From an uncultured Clostridia bacterium (GTDB taxonomy: Bacteria; Bacillota; Clostridia; Christensenellales; Borkfalkiaceae): a DNA stretch of 64,000 bases. Positions 25,693 to 34,254 of the stretch are shown piece after piece (the stretch's first letter is position 1; every line of letters begins with the position of its first letter). The notes below the pieces were generated by a model. That model ran no database searches. It was given only the letters and a program-made list of their open reading frames with translations, and was not told the DNA's origin. A program made the position numbers and the translations under genes. The stretch is taken from the NCBI GenBank assembly GCA_949290575.1, contig CASESJ010000001.1:434001-498000 (forward strand), written 5' to 3'.

Positions 25693-26733
25693 ATGAACAA
25701 CAGCATAGTTATTTCAACCCCTCCCCACTTAAAGTCCCGCCGCACGACCAGAGGCATTATGCTCGACGTGGTGATCGCCCTTCTTCCCGCGGCGATTGCA
25801 GGCATTGTGTTCTTCGGCTGGAAGGCACTCGTCATCGAACTCGTTTCGGTTGCCTCCGCCGTTGCGGCTGAATTCGTTTACTTCTTTATCTATAACGGCG
25901 GTTTCAAGAATAAGTGCAAAAACGCGCTCGACGTCTGCAAGAAATGGGTTGCGCAGTTCGATCTGACCTCGATTGTGACGGGTCTCATCCTCGCACTCAT
26001 TCTTCCCTCCACCGTCAACTGGTATGAAGTTTTAATCGGCGCGGTATTTGCAATAGTCATCGTGAAGATGCTCTTCGGCGGTACGGGCAGAAACCTCGTC
26101 AACCCCGCTGCGGCAGGCAGAGTTATGATGTTTTTGAGCTTCGCGCTCACGACCTACGTAGCCGCAAACATAGAGCCTATCCTCCTCGAAAGCCAGCTCT
26201 TCACGGGCGCAACTCACCTTTCGGGATACCTGCTTCAGGGTCAGACGGGTGCAAAGATTGAATGGCTCGACCTCTTCATCGGCACGGGCGTTGCAGGCTG
26301 CATAGGCGAAACTTGCAAGCTTGCGCTCCTGGTCGGCTACCTCTACCTTGTTGTGAGAAAGGTCATCAAGTGGTGGCAGCCCCTCCTCTATATCGTGCTT
26401 TCGGCTTTCCTTTCGGTCTGCCTCGCTGCTACCGCGGAGGGCGCGTCGTTCGATATTTCGCTCATGATAGATTACGCTCTCTCGGGCGGTCTCATGTTCG
26501 GCGCAATTTTCATGGCTACCGACTACGTCACTTCTCCTAAGGGCGTCTACGGTCAGATTGTTTACTACGTTGCGCTCGCAGTTTTAACTTCACTCCTCCG
26601 TTTCTATACAAAAATCGAAGTCGTATCCTTCGTGATACTTCTTATGAACCTTGTAGTTCCCCTCATCGATACCTACATCGTAAGAAAGCCCTTCGGCTAT
26701 AAGAGAGAGAAAAAGCAGAAGGAGGATAAATAA
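25693..26733 (+). CDS. rnfD: Rnf complex subunit RnfD
   Basis: 346 residues with about nine membrane helices. RnfD carries a covalently bound FMN in the ion-pumping core. The attachment motif is FTGATHLS with Thr174 as the expected acceptor. The block GGTGRNLVNPAAAGRVM (129-145) is the family signature. AAGGAGGAA lies before the ATG. FMN attachment would need the ApbE encoded at 30611-31864. Confidence 0.95.
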   Translation: MNNSIVISTPPHLKSRRTTRGIMLDVVIALLPAAIAGIVFFGWKALVIELVSVASAVAAEFVYFFIYNGGFKNKCKNALDVCKKWVAQFDLTSIVTGLILALILPSTVNWYEVLIGAVFAIVIVKMLFGGTGRNLVNPAAAGRVMMFLSFALTTYVAANIEPILLESQLFTGATHLSGYLLQGQTGAKIEWLDLFIGTGVAGCIGETCKLALLVGYLYLVVRKVIKWWQPLLYIVLSAFLSVCLAATAEGASFDISLMIDYALSGGLMFGAIFMATDYVTSPKGVYGQIVYYVALAVLTSLLRFYTKIEVVSFVILLMNLVVPLIDTYIVRKPFGYKREKKQKEDK

Positions 26734-27705
26734 ATGACAGCTAAAGAATTTTTTAAGAGCACCGCTTTCAAGTGCATATGCGTGCTCCTCTGCATAGTTC
26801 TCATATGCGGCATACTCCTCACCATCTGCAACGCTCTGTTCTTCGTAAGCGACAAAGAAAGACTTGACAGAGCTATAGCAAAGATATACGGCACTACGGT
26901 TGAATACAATGACAAAGAAGAAGTTGATGAAGATTATTCTTCAACCGCATTGTATAAAGTCAATCAGGTTTATCCTCTTCTGGGCACGCACGAAGGCGAA
27001 TACCTTCTGAACGTCACCGGTAACGGCGGTTACAGTGGCGGCACGGTTACCTGCTGGGTTGTCGCCAATGTAACAGACGGAAAGTTTGACGGCATAAGCA
27101 AAGTAACCATAGACAGCAACTCCGGTCAGTCGTATATAGCAAAAATCGGCAGTGATGACCTGCAGGCTCTCATTGATCAGCAGGAAGATTCTTCTTCGTT
27201 TGTTTCATTCACTACCAACGGCATTTCCACAGGAGCAACATTCTCCCTTTCCGCTATTACGAATTGCATGAACGGTGCAAGCGAATATGTAAGAGCTGTC
27301 TATGGCGGAGAAGTTTCCAAGTTTGCAAATTATGAATACAAAGATTATATTGAAGAGACGACTGAAATTACCGTTTCCGGTACAGACGTAACTTATAATA
27401 TAATAACAAAAGCCAACGGCAAAGCCAAACCTTTCACTATCAACATAACCGTAAACAGCGAAAAGAAAATTACGTCATATGAAATTGTAGTAAACGGTTC
27501 AACCTCAGGCTATCAGTCAAGTATGAGTGCCATTGCCCTTAACATGGTCGACCAGACGCAGACTTCCCTTGAGGAACACGTCAATGCCGGCGGACTTAAC
27601 ACTGGTGCCACATTATCCAACACTCTGTGCGTATATTCAGGACTTTTTGCTACGGCAAACTATGACCTCGCTCTTGAACAGTATGCCGAAGGAGGTAATG
27701 CATAA
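26734..27705 (+). CDS. rnfG: Rnf complex subunit RnfG with two FMN-binding domains
   Basis: 323 residues, well above the usual 190-220. One membrane helix (12-36) anchors an extracellular part. Residues 72-192 form one FMN_bind domain with the attachment motif STGAT (Thr169). Residues 205-318 form a second with NTGAT (Thr293). Ordinary RnfG has one domain and one FMN. Both halves resemble the last two domains of the lipoprotein at 31949-34084, in the same order. It abuts rnfD and overlaps rnfE by one base. The second domain could bind FMN or be structural. The intact motif favours binding. Confidence 0.9.
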   Translation: MTAKEFFKSTAFKCICVLLCIVLICGILLTICNALFFVSDKERLDRAIAKIYGTTVEYNDKEEVDEDYSSTALYKVNQVYPLLGTHEGEYLLNVTGNGGYSGGTVTCWVVANVTDGKFDGISKVTIDSNSGQSYIAKIGSDDLQALIDQQEDSSSFVSFTTNGISTGATFSLSAITNCMNGASEYVRAVYGGEVSKFANYEYKDYIEETTEITVSGTDVTYNIITKANGKAKPFTINITVNSEKKITSYEIVVNGSTSGYQSSMSAIALNMVDQTQTSLEEHVNAGGLNTGATLSNTLCVYSGLFATANYDLALEQYAEGGNA

Positions 27706-28382
27706 TGAATAAGTACAAGAAAATAACTTTGGACGGCATAATCTTCTCCAACCCGACTTTTATGCTCGTTCTGGGCACCTGCCCCACTTTAGGTCTTATC
27801 TCCTCGGCACTCTCCGCCCTCGAAATGGGACTTGCGGTAATTGTCATTCTCACCCTCAGCAATATAATTATTTCTGCTTTGAGAAAGGTAATTCCCAACG
27901 AAGTGCGCATACCATGCTACATCGTGGTAATCGCGACGCTCGTTACCCTCATAAGAATGGTGCTCGATAAGTTCCTGCCCGACGTCTACGACGCCCTCGG
28001 TGGTTTCCTCGCTCTCATAGTCGTAAACTGCATAATCCTCGGCAGAGCTGAGGCATTCGCAAACAAGCACACGGTTGCTGAAAGCGCGGTTGACGGTATT
28101 GCAAACGGCATAGGTTTCACTATGGCTCTTACGATAATGGGTATTATCTGCGAGTTCCTCGGAAGCGGCAGTCTTTTCGGTGTTACCATTATGGATTTCA
28201 GCATAGGTATGCTGGCTACCCCTGCCGGTTCGTTCATCGTCTACGGACTTTCGATTTGTGCATTCACGGCTATAATCGATACCTTTGAACGCGCAAAGCG
28301 CGTAAAGAGCAACAGAATTGCTCGCGAAAACCTCTTGGGTCAGAATTCTGAACCTCAGACGGTTGAGGAGGGTAAAGCATAA
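27705..28382 (+). CDS. rnfE: Rnf complex subunit RnfE
   Basis: 225 residues with six predicted membrane helices. RnfE and RnfA are homologous inverted-topology partners that hold a [2Fe-2S] cluster in the membrane. The N-terminal NPTFMLVLGTCPTLGLISSA matches RnfE, with the conserved cysteine near residue 27, and VVNCIILGRAEAFA supplies the second cysteine region. The C-terminal tail is polar and acidic. One-base overlap with both neighbours. Confidence 0.95.
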   Translation: MNKYKKITLDGIIFSNPTFMLVLGTCPTLGLISSALSALEMGLAVIVILTLSNIIISALRKVIPNEVRIPCYIVVIATLVTLIRMVLDKFLPDVYDALGGFLALIVVNCIILGRAEAFANKHTVAESAVDGIANGIGFTMALTIMGIICEFLGSGSLFGVTIMDFSIGMLATPAGSFIVYGLSICAFTAIIDTFERAKRVKSNRIARENLLGQNSEPQTVEEGKA

Positions 28383-28981
28383 TGGCTACTTTTATTGCAA
28401 TAGTTCTCGCCGCTGTACTGACCAACAACTTCATTACGGTCAAGACATACGGTATCTGCCCCTTCCTCGGGGTTTCCAAAAAGACTTCTTCCGCACTCGG
28501 CATGGGCGTTGCCGTAACTATAGTTATGGTACTCGCTACCGCGGTAACATATCCGATTTACGAATATGTTATGGTGCCTTTGAACTTCGCGTTCCTCGAG
28601 ATTATAGTTTTCATTTTCATTATCGCTTCGCTCGTTCAGATGCTTGAAAAGATAATTCAGAAAACTTCTCCCTCGCTCTACAACGCAATGGGCGTGTACC
28701 TCCCCCTCATCACCACAAACTGCGCCGTGCTCGGCGTTTGCGAATTGGTAATTGGAGATATGTCCTCATTCCTTGAAGGCGCGACAATGAACTTCGGCTG
28801 GGCCGTACTCTATGCGTTCTTCGCAGGCGTAGGCTTCACCCTCATAATGGTAATAATGAGCGGTCTGAGAGAAAAACTCAACCATGTCAAAGTTGCAAAG
28901 TATCTCAACGGTTTCCCCATCTCGATGGTGACCGCTGCGTTCATCTGCATGGCTTTCATGGTATTCACCTATATTCAGTAA
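28382..28981 (+). CDS. rnfA: Rnf complex subunit RnfA
   Basis: 199 residues with six predicted membrane helices. The N-terminal TNNFITVKTYGICPFLGVSK has the conserved cysteine of the RnfA half of the RnfA-RnfE [2Fe-2S] site, and PLITTNCAVLGVCEL has the second. Full length for the family. Coupled to rnfE by a one-base overlap. Confidence 0.95.
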   Translation: MATFIAIVLAAVLTNNFITVKTYGICPFLGVSKKTSSALGMGVAVTIVMVLATAVTYPIYEYVMVPLNFAFLEIIVFIFIIASLVQMLEKIIQKTSPSLYNAMGVYLPLITTNCAVLGVCELVIGDMSSFLEGATMNFGWAVLYAFFAGVGFTLIMVIMSGLREKLNHVKVAKYLNGFPISMVTAAFICMAFMVFTYIQ

Positions 28982-28996
28982 GGAGGTTAAGTTTAT

Positions 28997-29830
28997 ATGA
29001 ATAATTTACTGGCTGAACTCGGACAGATTACCTCCGAAACATGGATAACATTAGGCATAGTTGTGGGCATTCTCTTCGGAATAGCTCTCGTAATCGTAAT
29101 TGCAATTCTGGTTGTTGGTAAACTTTTCAAGGTCAATATGGACGAAAAGGTCACCAAAATCTTAGAAAACCTTGCAGGAGCGAACTGCGGCGGCTGCGGT
29201 TGCAGCGGCTGTGCAGGATTTGCGGCAAAGCTCGCCTGCGGCAGCGCAGACCTCTCTGCCTGCCACGTTACTTCGCCCGAAAAGAAGGCTGAAATTGCCG
29301 CTCTTTTAGGCGTTGAACTCAAGGAAGAAGAGCCCGAAGTTGCAATTATAAAGTGCAACGGCGGCGCGGAAAATGCCGTAAATGCATTTGAATACAAGGG
29401 AAATATGACCTGCGCGGCATGCGCATCCCTCCTCGGCGGAAACAAGGTCTGCAAGGACGCCTGCCTCGGCTGCGGCGACTGCGCTACTGTCTGCCCCGAA
29501 GGTGCTATTACCGTCACAGGCAAACTTGCTAAAGTTGACCCCGACAAGTGTATCAACTGCGGCGCGTGCATTCAGGCGTGCCCCAAGCACATTATCGAGA
29601 GAATTCCCGTCAAAGCCCCCGTATACGTTGCCTGCTCCTCCCACTGCAAGGCAAAGGAAGTTATGTCCGGCTGCAAGGTCGGCTGCATAGGTTGCGGCAT
29701 GTGCGCTAAAAAGTGCCCTCACGGCGCAATCACTATGGTAAACAATCTTCCCGTATTCGATTACAGCAAGTGCACGGGCTGCAAGACGTGCGTTGCCGTC
29801 TGCCCCAGACACATCATTCTGGAAAGATAA
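28997..29830 (+). CDS. rnfB: Rnf complex subunit RnfB (ferredoxin-type electron entry)
   Basis: 277 residues. RnfB accepts electrons from reduced ferredoxin on the cytoplasmic side. A membrane helix (about 15-38) precedes the Fe-S motif with the CGGCGCSGC core (near 66). Then come ferredoxin-like clusters [36 protein letters not shown] and [12 protein letters not shown]. Preceded by AAGGAGG. Last gene of the Rnf operon, ended by the terminator at 29846. Confidence 0.96.
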   Translation: MNNLLAELGQITSETWITLGIVVGILFGIALVIVIAILVVGKLFKVNMDEKVTKILENLAGANCGGCGCSGCAGFAAKLACGSADLSACHVTSPEKKAEIAALLGVELKEEEPEVAIIKCNGGAENAVNAFEYKGNMTCAACASLLGGNKVCKDACLGCGDCATVCPEGAITVTGKLAKVDPDKCINCGACIQACPKHIIERIPVKAPVYVACSSHCKAKEVMSGCKVGCIGCGMCAKKCPHGAITMVNNLPVFDYSKCTGCKTCVAVCPRHIILER

Positions 29831-29845
29831 ATTTTACAGCTTTAA

Positions 29846-29874
29846 CGCCCCGCAGATTGCGGGGCGTTTTTTTG
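29846..29874 (+). terminator. Terminator of the rnf operon
   Basis: Hairpin with 8-base-pair CGCCCCGC arms (29846-29853 and 29859-29866) followed by seven T residues. Confidence 0.9.
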
Positions 29875-29954
29875 TTTTATTCTTTCTCAATCCGTGCGCA
29901 GAAAAAAAACTTATTGCCTTCTGCTTTCTTCCTGCGGCTGTTTGATTTTTTGCA

Positions 29955-29985
29955 TAGCGCGCCCCGCAGGTTGCGGGGCGCGCTA
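29955..29985. repeat. GC-rich hairpin nearly identical to the rnf terminator core
   Basis: Perfect 13-base-pair inverted repeat (29955-29967 and 29973-29985). Its central 21 bases match the rnf terminator hairpin with one change, but no T-tract follows on either strand. It lies in the 266-base gap between convergent rnfB and the NusG-II gene. Confidence 0.6.
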
Positions 29986-30049
29986 TTACAATAATTTTTT
30001 GATAACAAACTTAATTCGGCTTTATTTTTAGGAATATAGACTGAAAGGA

Positions 30050-30085
30050 AAAAGCGCGCCGCGGCAACAGCCGCGGCGCGCTTTT
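30050..30085 (-). terminator. Terminator of the apbE-NusG-II unit
   Basis: Perfect 12-base-pair GC hairpin (30054-30065 and 30070-30081) bounded by A-run and T-run, so it can work in both directions. It lies 12 bases after the stop of the NusG-II gene. Confidence 0.85.
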
Positions 30086-30096
30086 ATTTGTTATAT

Positions 30097-30579
30097 TCAA
30101 TTAATTTCGCTGCTGCTCACATAATCGGTCTGCACAATCATTTCGTGCGTCGAACAGATTATTGGCAGCGACGAGTTGTCCTTCAGCACGGGAGAGTGTA
30201 CGCAGTCGAGCGCGGGGCAATTTGCCTCAGTCACGTCGACAGTGCAATTCTCTTTGTCTATGACTATAATATTGTAATCGCCCTCGTGCTTGCCGTGGAA
30301 AGTCAGTTTAAGGGTCGTTTCCGTATTCTCGTCAACGGTTATCGCCTGTTCGTTTATCACCTCGTAGGTGTCCGTAAGAAAGCTGTACGAAAATACCGTC
30401 TCCGCCTCGTTTGCAAAGCCGCGCACTATTGAAATCGTGTCGATGCGCGATTTGCTCCTGGGAAAGACAAACACGCAGAACAGCACGACTATCAGCACTG
30501 CCAGCAAACCATATATCAAAAGGTCCCATAGTCTGAAACCTTTATCTTTTTTGACCTGTTCTACCCGCTTTAATGACAT
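30097..30579 (-). CDS. NusG domain II-containing membrane-anchored protein
   Basis: 160 residues. One membrane helix (about 18-40) carries an extracellular NusG_II-type domain. The end of the domain has the usual cysteine pattern (ANCPALDC then IICSTHEMIV). The family often accompanies ApbE and Gx transporter genes in anaerobic Bacillota and is presumed to work in the flavin or Rnf assembly context, but its activity is not known. It follows apbE by 31 bases without an obvious promoter of its own. Confidence 0.82.
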   Translation of the reverse strand: MSLKRVEQVKKDKGFRLWDLLIYGLLAVLIVVLFCVFVFPRSKSRIDTISIVRGFANEAETVFSYSFLTDTYEVINEQAITVDENTETTLKLTFHGKHEGDYNIIVIDKENCTVDVTEANCPALDCVHSPVLKDNSSLPIICSTHEMIVQTDYVSSSEIN

Positions 30580-30610
30580 TTTTATAATATTTTGCCGTCT
30601 TTATAATAAT

Positions 30611-31864
30611 TTACAATATGATTTTGCCGTCTGAAACGGTATTTATTATTCTGCCCGACGTAACTTTAATCTCGTCAGGACAATTTGTTATTATGTCTGT
30701 ACAGCTGCCGTCGGCATTTCTCATCATCATTACCACCTGCATGTACGACAGATTTTCGTTTATGAATTGTACAGCTCTTTCCTTGCCCATTGCCGAGAGT
30801 GCGGTCGTGAGCGCGTCGTCCTCCGCCGACGTTCTGCCCGTTATAGTGCAGGAGGCTATGCCCGTCTGTATGGGACAGCCCGTCATGGGGTTGATTATAT
30901 GACAGTATGTCGTATCGCCTATTGAATACGCCTTTTCATAGTCGCCGCTCGTCGAAAGACAGATATTCGAAAGTTCAAGTTGCGCAAAATCTGTCCAGCC
31001 CATTGTAGAAGGATCGCTTATTGACATATTCCAATTGCCGCTCTGATCATGCGAGCCTTTTATTGAATAGCTCGACTTGCCGAACTCGAAGAAACCGTAC
31101 TCAAAGCCGTAAGAGGACATTATTGCGCTGACGGCATCAACTGCATATCCCTTGCCTATGCCGCCGAGGTCGATAGCGAGGGAATACGTATCGCCATCCA
31201 AGCCCTCTACCGTGTAATCGGGTTTGACTGCATAATATCTGCCCCCCTCTTCCTTCAGCTCGATTTCGCCGAAATGCGAAGCAAGGTCGCGGAAAATTTC
31301 GACATAATGCTCGTCAGGTTCAATACCGCGCGTAACGTAAGTAGTTTTGTTTACTTCTTCCGTTCTGTCGTAGGGCATTTTTGTGGAAATATCTGCATAA
31401 CCCGTATAATTGCTGAAACGGGGCGTAAAGCCATATAAGTCAACCGAGTAATAGACTGCGGGGTTGTAATAACCCTGAGTATACTCATACATGTCGCAGG
31501 CAAGACTGAGGATGGTGTACGTCATCTCGTCTATCTCAACCGTTGCGCCTGCGTCTGCCGCATTGAAGAGCGAAACATATGAACTTTCAACCGAAGTCGA
31601 CAAGGAGTTTTCGAGGCTGTCGAGATACGCCTTAACATCTTCGTTGAGTGACAGAAGTTTATCCGTGACAGCGTCGTCATTGAAATTATCTGTCACAACG
31701 AGCGTTGCTAAAGTATTGAACTTGGAATAGGTAGCTTTCTTGGACGAATAGCCGTTTTGTCCGCCAGAATTGTCCGAATTGAGCCCGTTTATATCGCAAG
31801 ACGGCAAAATTAATGCCGACGCCAATGACATTGCTATGCATGTTGCTGCAAGTAATTTTTTCAT
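30611..31864 (-). CDS. apbE: FAD:protein FMN transferase ApbE (lipoprotein)
   Basis: 417 residues. ApbE transfers FMN from FAD to a threonine in (S/T)GAT-type motifs of proteins such as RnfG, RnfD and FMN_bind lipoproteins, outside the cytoplasm. A lipoprotein signal ends at Cys23 (ALILPSC). The family block DLGGIGKGYAVD is near residue 222 and the Mg/FMN-site region TSAEDDALTTALSAMG near 343. Length is above the usual 330 because of an N-terminal insert (24-60). The gene has a promoter but no ribosome site, so it is probably leaderless. Its likely targets are encoded on either side. Confidence 0.95.
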   Translation of the reverse strand: MKKLLAATCIAMSLASALILPSCDINGLNSDNSGGQNGYSSKKATYSKFNTLATLVVTDNFNDDAVTDKLLSLNEDVKAYLDSLENSLSTSVESSYVSLFNAADAGATVEIDEMTYTILSLACDMYEYTQGYYNPAVYYSVDLYGFTPRFSNYTGYADISTKMPYDRTEEVNKTTYVTRGIEPDEHYVEIFRDLASHFGEIELKEEGGRYYAVKPDYTVEGLDGDTYSLAIDLGGIGKGYAVDAVSAIMSSYGFEYGFFEFGKSSYSIKGSHDQSGNWNMSISDPSTMGWTDFAQLELSNICLSTSGDYEKAYSIGDTTYCHIINPMTGCPIQTGIASCTITGRTSAEDDALTTALSAMGKERAVQFINENLSYMQVVMMMRNADGSCTDIITNCPDEIKVTSGRIINTVSDGKIIL

Positions 31865-31872
31865 ATAATAGT

Positions 31873-31901
31873 ATTATACCTTTTTTTAAGACATAAATCA
31901 A
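31873..31901 (-). promoter_or_regulatory. Promoter of apbE, nearly leaderless, overlapping a terminator
   Basis: Minus strand TTGATT (31896-31901), 17-base spacer, TATAAT (31873-31878). The expected start site is about 31866, two bases before the ATG at 31864. The -35 box begins inside the hairpin that closes the upstream lipoprotein gene. Confidence 0.75.
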
Positions 31902-31921
31902 GCCCGCCGCAAGGCGGGCTT
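31900..31921 (-). terminator. Hairpin after the FMN-lipoprotein gene
   Basis: Perfect 9-base-pair hairpin (31900-31908 and 31913-31921) with loop of 4. The downstream T content on the minus strand is modest, so termination may be partial. Confidence 0.55.
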
Positions 31922-31948
31922 GTGAATTTCATTAAGTTATCAACTTCA

Positions 31949-34084
31949 TCAGTTGTTTGCTACTGCAAGGCTGTAGTTAGAAGTTGCAAAGAGTGCCGCG
32001 CTAAGGCAGAGATAGTTGGACCTCGTCGCGCCTGTATCGATGCCGTTTGCGGCATAATTGCCGTTAGAGCTGTCTTCGCCGTTCTCACCGATAATCGAGG
32101 CGAAGAAGGCTGCGTCCTTGCCGACAAAACCGTCGAATATCTTGTTTGAATAGTATGCATCTGTCGAACCGTCGGTAGTAATTTCGAACGCGCTTATCTT
32201 CTTGTCGGTACCGACTGTAATTGTAATACTGAAGGAATGTGCGGGCGAATTAGCCGCTGTAACAATATTATAGGTTACAATGCCTTCTGCGACAGTGTAG
32301 GTGGTGCTGCGTTCAATCAGAGAACTTGCAATCCACTCTTCATAAGGATTGCTGAGTCCGCAGTAGACGTATTCAACATATTTCTTTGCGCCATTCATTG
32401 CATTAACCATTGCCGTAACCGTATAGGTCGCGCCAGTGGAGAGGTCTGAACCGTCGAAGTCGGTAAAGCCTGAACCGTCCTGCTGTGCAAGAATGGCGTC
32501 TATATCAGACTGCTCAATCTTGCTGATAAACGACTGACCTTCGTTGCTTTCAACCACAAATTCATCTATGCTTGCAAATGCGCCGTTTTCAGTCTTTACA
32601 AGTGCCCAGCAGGTAACTGAGCCGCCGCTGTAACCGCCAAGACCTGTTACGTTGACAAGGTACTGTCCTGCTCTTGTACCTGCAAGTTCGTATACCTTGG
32701 ATACCGAATATGTTGTTGTAGTTGCATCTTCGGAAGAGAGCTGTGCCTCGGTATATTCAACCTCTTCGCCGGGGAAGAGCTGGTCGAAGATATCTGCCTG
32801 CTCAACTTCGCCGTAGCCGCCCTCTGCAACAGCTCTGTCAAAGTTGGAAGTTGCAAAGAGTGCCGCGCTGAGGCAGAGGTAGTTGGACTTGGTTGCGCCC
32901 GTAGAGATGCCGTTTGCTTCGTAATTATCGTTGGTACCTATATCGCCTTTCTCGCCTATAATCGAGGCAAAGAAGGCTGCGTCCTTACCTACAAAACCGT
33001 CAAAGATCTTCTCGGTATATCTAGAGCCCGTCGAGCCGTCAACCTTTATTTCGTAGGAAGTGATTACGCCGTCCTTTACAGATATCAGAATTTCGAAAGA
33101 ACCTGCTCTGCCGTTTTCCTTAGTTACAACCCTGTAAGTGACTGTAGTTTTGTCCTGGCTGACCTGATATGCAGTATTTTCAAGGTCGAGCATAGAGGTT
33201 GCATTCCAGCCCTCGTAGAGCGAAGGAGTTACATGATTTGCGCCGAGTGCATTCTGTACGGCAAGCAGAAGTCTGCCCGAGCCCTGCGTTGCGCCCGTAA
33301 TCATGAGCGAGCTGTCGGATACCGTATAAGGCTGCCCCATAGATGCAGTACTATTCACATCAACGCTGACTGCCATTACATCAACAACTTTCTTGCCCTC
33401 ATAGGCTTTGAGAAGAGCGTCAAGTCCGTTATTCCAAACATCCTTGCCCGACCAGCCCTGTGAAACCTCTGTATAACCGCTGTCAACAACAGCGACTTTG
33501 ACTATTTTATCGCCCTTAACAACAACTCTTGCTCTTATGCCGTAGTGAGGGTCGGAAGGCGTCCATGCGTTGGGATAGTGATATTCACCCTCATAGACGT
33601 TGTAGTTATCAAATTTCAAAAGCGCGTCCTGAACGGCGAGCAGCAATCTGCCCGAGCTCTGCGTTGCGCCTGATATGAGCACGCTGTCATCAGAAACGCC
33701 CTGAGGTTCGCCGTTTGCCGCTGTTTCAACGTCCATTGCAAGCACGTCAGCCACATACATTCCGCGGTACGCATTCAGCAGCGTCTGTTCCTGCGAAGAG
33801 TAATTTTCTCTGTCTGCGTCCGTCCATTCGTAATCGGGATTTGCAGGCGAAAGCTGGGTATAATCGCTGTCTGCAATGGTGACTTTGCGAATTCTGTCGC
33901 CCTTGCTGTCGGTCTGCACTTCGACATTCACTCTGACGCCGTAAAATACGCCGTAATTGATGTAGTGATATTCGCCGATAACCGTGTCAGTCTGCGTATC
34001 GCCGCAGCCGGATACGGCAAAAGCACCGCCGCAGAGCGCACCCGCAAGGCAAATACCCGCTAAAGCTTTATAAATTTTTTTCAT
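31949..34084 (-). CDS. Lipoprotein with five FMN-binding domains (multi-flavinylated electron carrier candidate)
   Basis: 711 residues from the ATG at 34084, chosen for CAGGAG just upstream. The signal ends in VSGC with Cys27 as lipid site. Five FMN_bind units follow, each with a GAT attachment motif: ISGAT (Thr141), ITGAT (Thr265), STGAT (Thr398), STGAT (Thr553) and DTGAT (Thr687). Units 1-2 are one subtype; units 3 and 5 are near-copies of each other (shared DGFVGKDAAFFASIIGE); unit 4 resembles the first RnfG domain and unit 5 the second. ApbE next door can attach FMN. The protein would lie on the outer membrane face as a short flavin wire. The acceptor is unknown. Confidence 0.88.
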   Translation of the reverse strand: MKKIYKALAGICLAGALCGGAFAVSGCGDTQTDTVIGEYHYINYGVFYGVRVNVEVQTDSKGDRIRKVTIADSDYTQLSPANPDYEWTDADRENYSSQEQTLLNAYRGMYVADVLAMDVETAANGEPQGVSDDSVLISGATQSSGRLLLAVQDALLKFDNYNVYEGEYHYPNAWTPSDPHYGIRARVVVKGDKIVKVAVVDSGYTEVSQGWSGKDVWNNGLDALLKAYEGKKVVDVMAVSVDVNSTASMGQPYTVSDSSLMITGATQGSGRLLLAVQNALGANHVTPSLYEGWNATSMLDLENTAYQVSQDKTTVTYRVVTKENGRAGSFEILISVKDGVITSYEIKVDGSTGSRYTEKIFDGFVGKDAAFFASIIGEKGDIGTNDNYEANGISTGATKSNYLCLSAALFATSNFDRAVAEGGYGEVEQADIFDQLFPGEEVEYTEAQLSSEDATTTTYSVSKVYELAGTRAGQYLVNVTGLGGYSGGSVTCWALVKTENGAFASIDEFVVESNEGQSFISKIEQSDIDAILAQQDGSGFTDFDGSDLSTGATYTVTAMVNAMNGAKKYVEYVYCGLSNPYEEWIASSLIERSTTYTVAEGIVTYNIVTAANSPAHSFSITITVGTDKKISAFEITTDGSTDAYYSNKIFDGFVGKDAAFFASIIGENGEDSSNGNYAANGIDTGATRSNYLCLSAALFATSNYSLAVANN

Positions 34085-34132
34085 GACTTTCTCCTGATTA
34101 TTTTTAATAATCAATATTTTTTTATCAGAATA

Positions 34133-34161
34133 ATTTTAGCAACTTAGCGCAACGATGTCAA
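34133..34161 (-). promoter_or_regulatory. Promoter of the FMN-lipoprotein gene
   Basis: Minus strand TTGACA (34156-34161), 17-base spacer, TAAAAT (34133-34138). About 40 bases of AT-rich leader precede the ribosome site and the ATG at 34084. Confidence 0.85.
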
Positions 34162-34195
34162 TTATAAATGAGGCATAAAATAAGAAATTTCTGAT

Positions 34196-34224
34196 AAAAA
34201 ACAGCCGCCTTTTTCGGCGGCTGT
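34196..34224 (-). terminator. Terminator of the MacB-like ABC gene
   Basis: Nine-base-pair hairpin (34201-34209 and 34216-34224) followed on the minus strand by a run of T. Confidence 0.9.
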
Positions 34225-34254
34225 CAAATCTTATTTATGTCGGCGCAAAACCTT

